64,000 bases of DNA from Chloroflexota bacterium (lineage in GTDB: Bacteria; Chloroflexota; UBA11872), in the NCBI GenBank assembly GCA_026706485.1, contig JAPOYR010000002.1, forward strand, positions 248,001 through 312,000, in the 5' to 3' direction. Made by a program: the position numbers and the translations under genes. The notes under the pieces are model-generated. The model did no database searches. It had not been told where the DNA came from and saw only the letters and a program-made list of their open reading frames with translations. Positions 19,774 to 28,740 of the stretch are shown here, in pieces (position 1 is the first letter of the stretch; each line of letters opens with the position of its first letter).

Positions 19774-20661
19774 CTAGCCGGCGTCCGCCGCGGCCTCATG
19801 GTCCTTGGGCTGAGCGGCCGCCAACTCGGCGTAGATCTGGGTCGTGGCCAGGCTGGCGTGCCCGAGCATCCGCTGGACCTGCCGCACGTTGCCGTCCGCC
19901 CGCAGTCGATGCTCGGCAAACGAATGCCGCAGCGTGTGGGGCGTGATGTGGGCCTTGATTCCAGCGCGGCGGGCATAGGTTTTGACGATGAGCCAGAAGC
20001 CCTGGCGCGTGAGCCGGGCGCCACGGTGATTGAGAAAAAGCGCCGGTTCGTCGGCGCTGGGCTTGAGTCTGGCGCGGCCGGCCGCCAGATAGTCCTCAAC
20101 GGCGGCCAGGGCGCGGCCCGGAAGCGGCACGCGGCGTTCGCCGGCGCCGTTGCGCGCCAGGGTGATCGTCTCCTCGGCTTGGTCCACATCGGCAAGGTCG
20201 AGCGCCGCAAGCTCGGAGACGCGCATGCCGGTGGCGTACAGCGCTTCGAGCATGGCCCGGTCGCGCAGATTCTCCGGCTCACGGCCGCGGGCCGCTTCTT
20301 GCAGCACCCGCTCAACCTGAGCCCGGCTGAGCGTCTGCGGCAGGCGCTTCTTGACCCGCGCCCCGTCGAGTCCCGCCGTGGGATCACTGCTGACCACGCC
20401 CGAGCTCAGCAGATAGCGGTAAAGGGATTTGAGCGCCGCCAGCTTGCGCGCCTGCGATGAGGGTTCGTATTCGCGCTGAATCAGCTCATTCATGAACTGG
20501 CGCACAAACGCCGGAGGGACGCTCCACGAGCCGCGTTCCGCGCGATCCATGTACTCGCGAAACTGATTTAGATCGCTGCGATAGGCGGAGAGGGTGTTCG
20601 CCGACAGCCCACGCTCGATGCGCAAGTGTTCGACAAAGTCCTCGATCGTGGCGTCCATCAC
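19774..20661 (-). CDS. xerD: Tyrosine recombinase XerD/XerC type
   Basis: A 295-residue site-specific recombinase, the right length for the chromosome-dimer-resolving Xer proteins. The SAM-like N-terminal domain begins VEHLRIERGLSANTLSAYRSDL. The catalytic set is visible: Arg in TGMRVSELAAL, HxxR in HTLRHSFAEHR, His in LGHASLATTQIY with the nucleophile Tyr. No phage genes or attachment sites lie nearby, which favours a housekeeping role. It is divergent from larA across a 163-base gap. A short perfect hairpin (GCGAGCG-TCAT-CGCTCGC, 19720-19737) lies past its stop, without a T-run. Confidence 0.9.
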   Translation of the reverse strand: MMDATIEDFVEHLRIERGLSANTLSAYRSDLNQFREYMDRAERGSWSVPPAFVRQFMNELIQREYEPSSQARKLAALKSLYRYLLSSGVVSSDPTAGLDGARVKKRLPQTLSRAQVERVLQEAARGREPENLRDRAMLEALYATGMRVSELAALDLADVDQAEETITLARNGAGERRVPLPGRALAAVEDYLAAGRARLKPSADEPALFLNHRGARLTRQGFWLIVKTYARRAGIKAHITPHTLRHSFAEHRLRADGNVRQVQRMLGHASLATTQIYAELAAAQPKDHEAAADAG

Positions 20662-20824
20662 ACCGCTTTCAGCAAAATGGGGGGCATCTCGAGGCGGTGG
20701 TCCGAGGGCCCGCGATCGCCCCGCCGCAGGCTATCCCCCACGGGGACATTATGTTAACACAAGCGCAGGCAGACAGCGGGCAAACGGTGCATACAATCTC
20801 CCGACATTCGGCGGAGGACCACTG

Positions 20825-22081
20825 GTGCGCGTGACGCTGGCCTATGGCACCACCGGCTTGCCGGTGGACTTCGGACGCGCGGTTGACGTGATCGAGCCCG
20901 CGGGCGGCGAGCCGCTGGACGACCCGCGCGAGTCGCTGCGTACGGAGCTCCGCCACCCGATCGAATCCCGTCCGCTGCGCGAGATCGCGGCGCCGGGCGA
21001 TCGAGTCGTGATCGTCATGTGCGACGTCACCCGCCCCGCGCCCAACCGCGCCATGGTCCGGGCGCTGCTGCACGAGCTGGCGCACGTGCCGCCGGACCGG
21101 ATCACGCTGCTGATCGCCACGGGCCTGCACCGGCCGTGCACGCCCGCGGAGATCGAAGGCATGCTCGGGGCCGACATCGCCTCGGCCTATGCGGTCCGCA
21201 ATCACGACGCAGAGGCCGAGGACGCATGTCGATCAATCGGGCGCACGTCGTCGGGACGCCCCGTGGCGATCAATCGCGCCTACCTGGACGCGGACGTGCG
21301 CATCACGGCGGGGCTCATCGAGCCGCACTTCTTCGCCGGGTTCAGCGGGGGCGCCAAGCTGGTGCTGCCGGGCGTGGCCGCCGCCGCGAGCATCATGAGC
21401 AACCATGACGCCGCGCTCATCGGCGACCCGATGGCGCGCTGGGGCCAATTGGCCGGCAACCCCATCCACCGCGAGCAGCGCGAGGCGGCGCGCCTGGCCG
21501 GGTGCGAGTTCGCGCTCAACGTGACGGTCAATCCGGCGCGTCAAATCACCGGCATCTACGCGGGGGCGCTGGAACCGGCGCACGATGCCGGGTGCCGGGC
21601 GCTGGCGCGCGAGGTGATGCGCGGCGTGGATGAGCCGTACGACGTGGTGGTGACCACGAACAGCGGCTTTCCGCTCGACCTCAACCTGTATCAGGCGGTC
21701 AAGGGCATGGACGCGGGCGCCCAGGTGGTGCGCGACGGCGGCCACGTGGTGTGCGCGGCGGAGTGCCGGGAGGGCGCCGGCCACGGGGCGTTCGTGCACA
21801 TGCTGCGCGACCACGCGACGCCGGCGGACATGCTGGCGAGCATCGTGACGCCGGGGCATCACCAAGTGGACCAGTGGCAAAACCAGATCTTCGCGCGCGT
21901 CCTGGACCGGGCCACGGTGCACCTCCACGCCGGCGGCCTGGACGATGCGGCGGTGCGCGAGGCGTTCTGCGAGCCGTGCCCCGACATCGCCGAGCGGGTG
22001 GAAGAGCTGGCCGGCCGCGAGGGCCGGGTGTGCGTGCTGCCGCGAGGACCGGAGACAATCCCCTACGTGCGGGCGGCCTGA
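20825..22081 (+). CDS. larA: LarA-family nickel-pincer (lactate racemase-like) enzyme
   Basis: A 418-residue LarA-type protein. The nickel-pincer cofactor lysine and a coordinating histidine lie in the segment GFSGGAKLVLPGVAAAASIM followed by SNHDA; other LarA blocks are MCDVTRPAP, TGLHRPCTPAEI, and TTNSGFPLDLNLYQAVKGM. The GTG at 20825 has a strong GGAGG 7 bases upstream. LarA homologs racemise or epimerise several 2-hydroxy acids; with four Ldh2 dehydrogenases nearby, lactate or malate is plausible but unproven. The maturation genes larB, larC and larE are not in this window. Confidence 0.88.
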   Translation: MRVTLAYGTTGLPVDFGRAVDVIEPAGGEPLDDPRESLRTELRHPIESRPLREIAAPGDRVVIVMCDVTRPAPNRAMVRALLHELAHVPPDRITLLIATGLHRPCTPAEIEGMLGADIASAYAVRNHDAEAEDACRSIGRTSSGRPVAINRAYLDADVRITAGLIEPHFFAGFSGGAKLVLPGVAAAASIMSNHDAALIGDPMARWGQLAGNPIHREQREAARLAGCEFALNVTVNPARQITGIYAGALEPAHDAGCRALAREVMRGVDEPYDVVVTTNSGFPLDLNLYQAVKGMDAGAQVVRDGGHVVCAAECREGAGHGAFVHMLRDHATPADMLASIVTPGHHQVDQWQNQIFARVLDRATVHLHAGGLDDAAVREAFCEPCPDIAERVEELAGREGRVCVLPRGPETIPYVRAA

Positions 22082-22091
22082 GCCGCCGGAT

Positions 22092-22508
22092 TCAGCGCCG
22101 GCGCAGCAGCCGCTGGACCTCGACGCGCAGGCAGCGGTCCTGCACGGCCCTTAAGCCACCCTCTTCGGCAATCGACATCGCTTCGTCGTTGCGGATCCCC
22201 TGCTGCAGCCAGAGCGCGCCGGCCCCAACTTCGACCGCCGCCCGGGCAATGTCCGCGCAGTATTCGGGCCGCCGGAACACGTTCACCATGTCCACCGGGC
22301 CGTCGATCAGCCCCAGGTCCGCGACCGCATCCACCCCGAGCACGACGGTTTCATTGGGATTGACGGGCACGATGTCGAAGCCTCTGGCCTTGAGAAACAG
22401 GGCCACGCCATGGCTCGGGCGGGCGGGATTGCTCGAGAGTCCGACCACGGCGATGCGGCGGCTGCGCTCGATGATTCCGCGCAGGTCGTCGTCACTGGTG
22501 ACGGGCAT
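22092..22508 (-). CDS. CoA-binding domain protein (YccU/succinyl-CoA-synthetase-like Rossmann fold)
   Basis: A 138-residue single CoA_binding domain. The motif IAVVGLSSNPARPSHGVALFL marks the nucleotide loop, followed by GFDIVPVNPNE, VDMVNVFRRPEY and ALWLQQGIRNDEA. The start ATG at 22508 has a GAGGT site 9 bases upstream. Function in bacteria is not established. It is convergent with larA across 10 bases. Confidence 0.88.
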   Translation of the reverse strand: MPVTSDDDLRGIIERSRRIAVVGLSSNPARPSHGVALFLKARGFDIVPVNPNETVVLGVDAVADLGLIDGPVDMVNVFRRPEYCADIARAAVEVGAGALWLQQGIRNDEAMSIAEEGGLRAVQDRCLRVEVQRLLRRR

Positions 22509-22559
22509 GCTCGGAACCTCGAATTCCCAGCGACGACCGGCGCCGCCGTCTGTCAACAA

Positions 22560-22831
22560 CTACGAAGCATGCACTCGTCTGGATCCCAAGTGCCACACAC
22601 GCGCCGGGCGAGGCCGCGTCGTGAGTGGCCTAGGGTCCGTCATTCCCGCCAAGGCGGGAATCTACCTTCCCCTTTTCGACCGACGAATCGACCAGCCTCC
22701 CGACGCTGAGTCGCCGCGCGGCGCTCAGATGTCTAGGCTGATCACCGCCCCAAGGCGCCCATGAGGAGTTCAAGGGCCAAGGGGTAGACTGCGAGCGGCG
22801 CGGCGCGCGCACCCGACGAAAGGTTGGCCCC
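22560..22831. other. Non-coding gap with one palindromic repeat
   Basis: No supportable gene was found in this gap between the CoA-binding gene and the 65-residue ORF. It contains a REP-like palindrome at 22638-22666 (CATTCCCGCCAAGGCGGGAA), the same family as the copies at 25.3, 36.6 and 61.5 kb. Confidence 0.6.
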
Positions 22832-23029
22832 GTGGCTGACGAGCCCCACGAGCACATCTTTCAAGAGATCTACCAGAGCGACACGGTCGCGATCTCCGAG
22901 GAGACGACCCACCAGACGATCACCGTGGAGCTGTTCGACCGCGGCATCGTCATCCACATGGAACGCGACGAAGCGCTCGAGTTGGCGCGGGCGTTCACCG
23001 CTGCCAGCCGCTATCTCGACGAGACTTAA
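22832..23029 (+). CDS. Small uncharacterised acidic protein (65 aa)
   Basis: I do not recognise a family. The 65-residue protein begins at a GTG with AAAGG 8 bases upstream and reads as a compact alpha/beta piece: a strand pair (TITVELFDRGIVIHME) followed by a helix (EALELARAFTAASRYL). It is rich in Glu and His at the N-terminus (DEPHEHIFQEIY). It lies 166 bases before groES on the same strand, but a separate promoter sits between them. A second frame here (22824) is a shadow. Confidence 0.6.
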   Translation: MADEPHEHIFQEIYQSDTVAISEETTHQTITVELFDRGIVIHMERDEALELARAFTAASRYLDET

Positions 23030-23071
23030 CCCCAGGCTGGGCGGCGGGAGCGCGGATTCCGCGCTTGCCCA

Positions 23072-23100
23072 TTGAGCCAGCCACGGGTCTTGGCTAGAAT
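23072..23100 (+). promoter_or_regulatory. Putative sigma-70-type promoter of groES
   Basis: TTGAGC (23072-23077) and TAGAAT (23095-23100) are separated by 17 bases, a good match to a housekeeping promoter. It leaves a 5' leader of roughly 85 bases before groES. No CIRCE element (TTAGCACTC-N9-GAGTGCTAA) is visible, so HrcA control is not supported here. Confidence 0.55.
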
Positions 23101-23194
23101 TGGCACTTGCCCGGTTCGGCGACCATCCAACCAAGCACGCGCGATCGCGCGACGCCGTCCCGGAATGTCAGCGTGTTGTACGGAGGAGATCTGA

Positions 23195-23497
23195 ATGTCT
23201 GAAGTGGCGACGAAGGTCCGCCCGATGGGTGACCGCATCCTCATCCGAACCGTGACCCGTGAGGAAACGACCAAGAGCGGGCTGGTGCTGCCGGATACCG
23301 CCAAGGAAAAGCCCATGGAGGGCGAGGTGCTGGCGGTCGGCCGTGGTCGGACGACCGACGACGGCACCGTGATCGAAGTGGACGTGAAGGAAGGCGACCG
23401 GGTGCTGTTCGCCAAGTACTCGGGCACCGAAGTTCGAATCGATGACTCAGACCTTCTCATCATTGCGGAGCGCGACCTGCTGGCGGTCCTCAGCTAG
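23195..23497 (+). CDS. groES: Co-chaperonin GroES
   Basis: A 100-residue GroES with the expected layout: VRPMGDRILIRTV, the mobile loop (TREETTKSGLVLPDTA), KPMEGEVLAVGRG, VKEGDRVLFAKYSGTEVRIDD. It forms the heptameric lid for GroEL folding chambers in the cytoplasm. GGAGGAG at 23182 precedes the ATG. Its stop lies just upstream of the GroEL-like gene. Confidence 0.97.
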   Translation: MSEVATKVRPMGDRILIRTVTREETTKSGLVLPDTAKEKPMEGEVLAVGRGRTTDDGTVIEVDVKEGDRVLFAKYSGTEVRIDDSDLLIIAERDLLAVLS

Positions 23498-23586
23498 CCC
23501 GCGGTTCCGCGGAGGCCGCAGCGGTCGCTTCCCCTAGCACCGCGCGGCCGAAGCTCGTTCGCTTTGGCGCGCCCGCTCGCGAGGCA

Positions 23587-25179
23587 TTGCGAGCGGGCGT
23601 AGACCTTGCCGCCAATCTCATCGGGGCCACGCTCGGGCCGGGCGGGCGCAACGTGGCCTACGCCCGCAGCATGAGCGCCCCGCGGCTGACCAACGACGGG
23701 GCCACCATCGCGAACGAGCTGGAAGAGGTGCGCGATCCGGTCCTGGATCTCGGCCTGCAACTCATGCGGCGCGCGGCGCAGACCGCCGACGACGCCGGCG
23801 GCGACGGCACCACGACCGCGGTGGTGCTGGCCCAGGCCATCGTGCACCGCGGTCTCTACAACATCGCGGCCGGCGCCAACGGCATGCGCCTGCGCGAGGG
23901 GCTGGAGCGCGGGTTCGAGGCGGCGTCGGCGGCGCTGCGGGACCTCGCCCGTCCCGCGGACTCGACCGAGCAGCTGCGGCACGTGGCGACGGTGTCGTCG
24001 GAAGACCCGCCCATGGGACATCTGATCGCGGACATGGCCACGGCGGTCGGTCCGGATGGACTGATCCTGGCCGACTATCACCGCGGCACCAAGCGCCTCG
24101 AAGCCCGATACATCGACGGCATGCAGATCGACCGCGGCTGGCTCTCGCCACTCTTCAACGAAGGGGCGAATCGCATCCAGGTGACGCTGGAACAGCCGTA
24201 CGTGCTCCTGACGGATCGCGACCTGGACCATGAGCGAGACCTGGTGCCGGTGCTCGACCAGGTGCGCGCCAGCGGACCGGCGACGATCCTGGTGGTGGCC
24301 CGAAACGTACGGGATCGCGCGCTGCACCTGCTGCTGCAAAACCGCGCCCAGGGACGGCTCAACGTCATCGCCGTCAAGGCCCCCTCGTTCGGCACCGAGA
24401 TGCTCGAGATGTTGGAAGACCTGGCGGCGCTGACCGGGGCCACGGTGGTGTCGCAAGGCCTGGGCGCGTCCTGGGATGACGTGCCGCTGGAGTGGCTGGG
24501 CCGCTGTCGTCGCGCCGTGGTAAACCGAACGACCACGGTGATCCTGGAAGGCGAGGGGCGCGAGCCCGAGATCCGAGACCGGCAACGGCAAATCCGGGCG
24601 CAGGTCGAGCAAGCGCGCACGGACGTGGACCGGCGGCGGCTCGAACGCCGCGTCGCGCGCTTGGGCGAAGCGGTGGGCATGATGCTGGTCGGCGGCATCA
24701 CCGAGCAGGAGCGCCGGGCGCGCAAGGACAAGGCCGACGATGCCGTGGCCGCCGTGCGCCGCGCCCGGGAGTCCGGGGTAGTGCCCGGCGGGGGCGCGGC
24801 CTATCTGCGGGCGCAGGACGCGGTGGCCCGCGAGGCCGAAGCGCTCACCGGGGACGCCGCCACCGGCGCGCGCACCCTCCACGACGCGCTGGAAGCGCCC
24901 ATCCGGCGGATCGCCAGAAACGCCGGGGAGCGGCCGTCCGTGGTCCTGGATCGCGTGCGGCGGATGGAGCCGTGGGGCACCTGGGACGCCCTGCGACGCG
25001 ACTACGTCGACGCCTACGCCGGCGGCCTCCTCGATCCGCTGGCGACGAAGCTCTCCTCGCTGCAGGCCGCCGTCAGCGTGGGCCAAATGGTGCTAACCAC
25101 CGACGCCATCGTCTGCGAGAAGCGATCGGTGCCGGTGCCGCGAACCCCGCGCCCCGCCGCATCGCGCGGGCCGTTCTAG
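23587..25179 (+). CDS. groEL: Divergent GroEL-family chaperonin with unclear start
   Basis: A type I chaperonin paralog of at least 530 residues. ATP-site motifs are kept: TLGPGGRNVAYA, TNDGATIANE, GDGTTTAVVLAQ, and the catalytic Asp in KADDAVAAVRRA before SGVVPGGG. The apical domain is unusually divergent, and the C-terminus lacks the usual Gly-Gly-Met tail, ending in PRPAASRGPF. The first canonical start is TTG 23587, yet the conserved GroEL beginning KLVRFGAPAREAL is encoded in the same frame just upstream (from about 23551) with no ATG, GTG or TTG. A GGAGG at 23511 lies 8 bases before a GTC at 23524. It probably works with the adjacent GroES or is one of several chaperonins. Confidence 0.88.
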   Translation: MRAGVDLAANLIGATLGPGGRNVAYARSMSAPRLTNDGATIANELEEVRDPVLDLGLQLMRRAAQTADDAGGDGTTTAVVLAQAIVHRGLYNIAAGANGMRLREGLERGFEAASAALRDLARPADSTEQLRHVATVSSEDPPMGHLIADMATAVGPDGLILADYHRGTKRLEARYIDGMQIDRGWLSPLFNEGANRIQVTLEQPYVLLTDRDLDHERDLVPVLDQVRASGPATILVVARNVRDRALHLLLQNRAQGRLNVIAVKAPSFGTEMLEMLEDLAALTGATVVSQGLGASWDDVPLEWLGRCRRAVVNRTTTVILEGEGREPEIRDRQRQIRAQVEQARTDVDRRRLERRVARLGEAVGMMLVGGITEQERRARKDKADDAVAAVRRARESGVVPGGGAAYLRAQDAVAREAEALTGDAATGARTLHDALEAPIRRIARNAGERPSVVLDRVRRMEPWGTWDALRRDYVDAYAGGLLDPLATKLSSLQAAVSVGQMVLTTDAIVCEKRSVPVPRTPRPAASRGPF

Positions 25180-25224
25180 GGCAACTCAGACTAGGTCCCG
25201 ATCCCCTCCGTCGCTTCGGTGTCC

Positions 25225-25420
25225 GCCTCCCTCTCCCGCGGGGAGAGGGCCGGGGTGAGGGGTCCCCTCCGTCATTCCCGCCCCCTCCGTCATTCCCGCG
25301 GAGGCGGGAATCCACTCCCATCGAATCTCGCGCCGGAGCAACGACTCTGGACCCCGGCCTTCGCCGGGGTGACGAGGCCGTCCCCTCCGTCATTCCGGCG
25401 GAGGCCGGAATCCAGGGTCC
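25225..25420. repeat. Cluster of REP-like palindromes between groEL and the R-M gene
   Basis: At least four palindromes of three families lie side by side: a CTCTCCCGCGGGGAGAG unit (25231-25248), two CATTCCCGC units (25272 and 25290-25313, the second complete), a CCCCGGCCTTCGCCGGGG unit (25352-25369), and a CATTCCGGCGGAGGCCGGAATC unit (25391-25412). The stop of the R-M gene lies 2 bases beyond. Such units are typical of dispersed intergenic repeats and may also act as terminators. Confidence 0.85.
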
Positions 25421-25422
25421 GC

Positions 25423-28400
25423 CTAAGGAAAAGGCAGCCCCACCTCATCGATCGCCACCATCAGGCGGATGGTCTCGCGCAGCGCGGCGGCGATGCGGAT
25501 GTAGTGAAACTGGTCGTCGATGGTTAACTTGCGGCCCTTGCGGTCCTTGAGCCACTTGTCTAGTGGCTGGTAGCCGCCGATGCGGAACTCCCAAACCTCG
25601 GGGGCAATGCCCTCGAAATACTGAGCACGCGCCCCGCCGTTGATGTAAACGCGCCCGCGCTCGAACGGCGTGGTCTCGGGCCAGCGGGTCTCACCCGGCG
25701 CGAAGTACTTGGGATGCTGCGGCTCGACGATGTCGTCGCCGGGAATTGGGAATCTAATGTCCGAAGCGTCGAGCGTCGGTGACTCCAGGAGGTGAACGGC
25801 CGTGATCTCTCGCCCCAGGACAGCCAGGCCATGAAACTGCTCCAAGCCATTCGGCAAGGGGATGCGCGGAAAGTCGGCACGCAGAAATTGAGCGTAGCGC
25901 TCGCGGTAGCTGGGGGAATGCAATACCGCGTAGATGTAATGCAATACGTCCTCTGGTCCGAAGGTGGATTCTAGGTCGCCGCGACCGCCGTGCACGAACT
26001 CCAGATCAAGCCGCCGTTCCAGATCCGCAGTGAATGCCGGATCAAGATTGGGACGACGTTCGCTACGCTGATAAAGGCCTTGCTTAATCTCTCGATCTGA
26101 CGGACGAATGTAGAGCGGGAACAGGCAGTTTCCACCTCTGCGGAATAGGTTAAACTCGGAGATGCTTCTCGAGATGAAGGCAATGTCCCACATATCTGAG
26201 CCAATGACTTGTCCGGCCCTACCTATACATAGCCCGACATTTCGTCCATCCAGCATATGCCGCATGACCCTTCGAGCCGTGCGCCAAACAAGCTTGTCCT
26301 CGTAGAATACGAACTTTCGGTCAAACGGTCGGTAGATAATTGGTTCGACGAAGCCATCCAAATCATCTCGGCCCTGTAGATTGTCCCAGCCATCGAGAAT
26401 ATTCCATCCCTTCTTTCTTTCCACATGAAACGAATCATGCAGGATCTCCGCGCTGCGTTCAGTATGCTTGAAGTCGTCGAACCGGCTAACAAGTACAGAC
26501 TTATCGATATCTATAACAAAATCGTCATGCGCGGTCGTTATTCCGACACCATTGATTGGAAAAATCTCTTTGACTCCCCATCCTGAGAGATAGTCCTCAA
26601 TGTTCTCCTCATCTCTCGGAACAAAAAGATATTGTGGTGTAGTCGGACTCAGAACCGACCACTCGATAGTCGATACGTCCTCCATCGCAAGGGTTTCGTA
26701 TTTTGATTCTCTGTCGCCCCAGATGTCCTGGTGGTGGATGCGGGCCGGAGTGGTCCTGCCAGCCTCCTTGATGAGAATTGCGATGGCAACGCCCTGCTGG
26801 ATATCGAAGACGTTCTGGTCGACCCCACCATCGGGCGCGCGCTCCCGGAGCTTTGCGTTGCCGTGGAGGTCGAGCAAATAGATGTCTGTAAAGGCGTGCA
26901 TCAATTGCTGGCGCATGCCGCGAAAAGTCGGGTTGTTAAGGTAGGCGTGGTTGGTTATGAAGGCGAGAATGCCTGCGCCCGACTGCTCGATGCGCCATTG
27001 GCCGAAGCGGATGAATTTGACGTAATCGTCTTGTAGCCATTTGGAGGTCCTCTCGCCCAAGGGTTTCCCGTCCACCTGCCGGTAATCCTCGATAAGGTTG
27101 CCGATCCAGGTCAGCTTGCCGTCCCTGCGGCTGGCGTTGGCCGAGTGCCCCGAGTACGGCGGATTGCCCAGCACCACCATGATCGGCAGGTCGCGCTTGA
27201 CGCCGATCGCCGCATTGGCCTCCTGGGTGAGAGTGCGCAGCGGACCGAACATGCTGGCGGTTTGGCTCTCGCCGGGGTCTAACGTATTGGTGAGATAGAC
27301 TCCCAGCCGCTCGCCGGCGTCGAAGGGATAGGCCCAGTCCTCCCGCGCGGTCTCGGGCAGGTCGAGGGCCGCCAGCTGCATGCCCAGCTTGAGGTGCGCC
27401 ATGGCGTAGGCCGCCATCAGTAGCTCGAAGCCGAACAGCCGCGGCAGAAGGTGGTCTTTGACGTAGCCGCGCCACATGCCCGCCCGTCCGCTGGTCTGAT
27501 GGTGCTCGCGCACGTGGTCGATCACGGCGTAGAGAAACGAGCCGGTGCCGCAGGCGGGGTCCAGCACCAATACGCGGTGCGCCTCGCGCTCCGCGCCGCC
27601 GTCGTCGCGGTAGCGCGCCTTCCCGTGGTCCGCGAGGCCCTCGGGGCAGCCGAACCGCTCCCGCAATAGGTGGTCCACCGAGCGCACGATGTAAGAGATG
27701 ACGGGCTCGGGCGTGTAATACACGCCGCGCCGCTCCCGCAGTTCCGGGTCGTAGGCGGCCAGGAAGGTTTCGTAGAAGTGCATGATCGGATCCTGGCGCG
27801 CCTCGCGCCGGCCAAAGTGCGCCAGCACCAGGTCCATCTGAGCAGCGTCGAGCAACTGCGCCAGGTCATCCACGAAGCTGGCAAAGGGTTCGCTGCTCAG
27901 GCCAGGGCCGGCCACCATGGCAAAGACCTGCTGCATGAATGGATTGGCGGCGGGAATGTGGTGAGCAGCGTTCTGCCAGTGGAAGGGACCGGACTCGTGA
28001 TTCACGCGCGCGGCGAAGAGGCCGTAGGCCAGGGTCTGCGCGAACATGTCGGCGAAGTCGTCCGGGTCCAGATCAGGAACCAGGACATCTTTTGACGCCG
28101 CGTACAAGTCTTGCAGATCCTGGGAAACCTGCTCTTGCTCGAATCCCCTTCCCACGATGTCGCGGATCATGTGGGCGATGCGCGCCATGCGCCGCGCTAG
28201 ATCTTCGGCAGTGGAAAGCTCTACCGGGCCCTGGATGAGGAAGTACTGGAGCAGTCCACGCAGGGCCTCAATCCCGCCTCGATCCACTGCCAAGCCACTG
28301 CGGTCGTCCAGGTCCGCCAGCGTGGCGACCTGGCGCGGCTTCCCATCCAGGTACCACCGGAATTCGAGGTAGTTGGTCAGCAGCAGGTTTGGTAGCGCCG

Positions 28401-28695
28401 CACGGTAGCGCTTGAGCTGCTTGCCGTTATCGGTACGCGGGCTGCGCCGGTCGCTGTCCCGCTCGATCACGCTCAAGTCGACGTCGCAGTCCTTGGCTTC
28501 CACGTAGCCGACCGGCTGCGGCATACCGGCGCTCTCGCGGGCTGTCCGCGAAACCACGAAATCCGGCGCGCCGCACTCAATGCGCCGTGGCTCGTTTGTC
28601 GCCGTCACCCCCACGGCGGCGCCTTCCAGCAACGCCTTCAGCGCCGGCCGGTGCGTGTGCTCCGTCGCGTTGCCGGCGGCCAGGTTGGCGCGCAA
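25423..28695 (-). CDS. Type ISP (single-polypeptide) restriction-modification enzyme
   Basis: A protein of about 1,090 residues. The N-terminal part carries a probable nuclease core (APDFVVSR ... GYVEAKDCD, a PD-(D/E)xK-like pattern). The middle is an N6-adenine methyltransferase, with YYTPEPVISYIV, motif I DPACGTGSFL (about residue 380) and motif IV NPPY (about 509). The C-terminal third, FDRKFVFY onward, is the DNA-recognition region. The order nuclease, methylase, specificity matches type ISP/LlaGI-like enzymes; whether a helicase-translocase segment is present between them was not resolved. The start is doubtful: the first usable codon is TTG 28695, but conserved sequence (AFRTYLREL) begins before it. 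It sits directly after an FRG-domain gene in the same frame and is flanked by repeats. Confidence 0.88.
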   Translation of the reverse strand: MRANLAAGNATEHTHRPALKALLEGAAVGVTATNEPRRIECGAPDFVVSRTARESAGMPQPVGYVEAKDCDVDLSVIERDSDRRSPRTDNGKQLKRYRAALPNLLLTNYLEFRWYLDGKPRQVATLADLDDRSGLAVDRGGIEALRGLLQYFLIQGPVELSTAEDLARRMARIAHMIRDIVGRGFEQEQVSQDLQDLYAASKDVLVPDLDPDDFADMFAQTLAYGLFAARVNHESGPFHWQNAAHHIPAANPFMQQVFAMVAGPGLSSEPFASFVDDLAQLLDAAQMDLVLAHFGRREARQDPIMHFYETFLAAYDPELRERRGVYYTPEPVISYIVRSVDHLLRERFGCPEGLADHGKARYRDDGGAEREAHRVLVLDPACGTGSFLYAVIDHVREHHQTSGRAGMWRGYVKDHLLPRLFGFELLMAAYAMAHLKLGMQLAALDLPETAREDWAYPFDAGERLGVYLTNTLDPGESQTASMFGPLRTLTQEANAAIGVKRDLPIMVVLGNPPYSGHSANASRRDGKLTWIGNLIEDYRQVDGKPLGERTSKWLQDDYVKFIRFGQWRIEQSGAGILAFITNHAYLNNPTFRGMRQQLMHAFTDIYLLDLHGNAKLRERAPDGGVDQNVFDIQQGVAIAILIKEAGRTTPARIHHQDIWGDRESKYETLAMEDVSTIEWSVLSPTTPQYLFVPRDEENIEDYLSGWGVKEIFPINGVGITTAHDDFVIDIDKSVLVSRFDDFKHTERSAEILHDSFHVERKKGWNILDGWDNLQGRDDLDGFVEPIIYRPFDRKFVFYEDKLVWRTARRVMRHMLDGRNVGLCIGRAGQVIGSDMWDIAFISRSISEFNLFRRGGNCLFPLYIRPSDREIKQGLYQRSERRPNLDPAFTADLERRLDLEFVHGGRGDLESTFGPEDVLHYIYAVLHSPSYRERYAQFLRADFPRIPLPNGLEQFHGLAVLGREITAVHLLESPTLDASDIRFPIPGDDIVEPQHPKYFAPGETRWPETTPFERGRVYINGGARAQYFEGIAPEVWEFRIGGYQPLDKWLKDRKGRKLTIDDQFHYIRIAAALRETIRLMVAIDEVGLPFP

Positions 28696-28740
28696 CTCTC
28701 GCAGGTAGGTGCGGAAAGCGCTCTCAGCGGCTATTTCGGA

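Noticed and set aside
19774-20661. XerD-like gene as the integrase of a genomic island
   Set aside because: Length and motifs are housekeeping-Xer-like, with no tRNA, attachment site or phage gene next to it.
20662-20824. Promoter between xerD and larA (TTAACA ... TACAAT)
   Set aside because: The two hexamers are about 32 bases apart, too far for a standard promoter; only the TACAAT is suggestive.
23030-23194. CIRCE or HspR element upstream of groES
   Set aside because: GGCACTTG at 23103 resembles half of CIRCE only loosely, and no matching second half exists.
23494-25086. 530-residue open frame on the minus strand opposite groEL
   Set aside because: It is a shadow of the GC-rich groEL coding strand; composition is His/Arg/Gly-rich with no recognisable domain.
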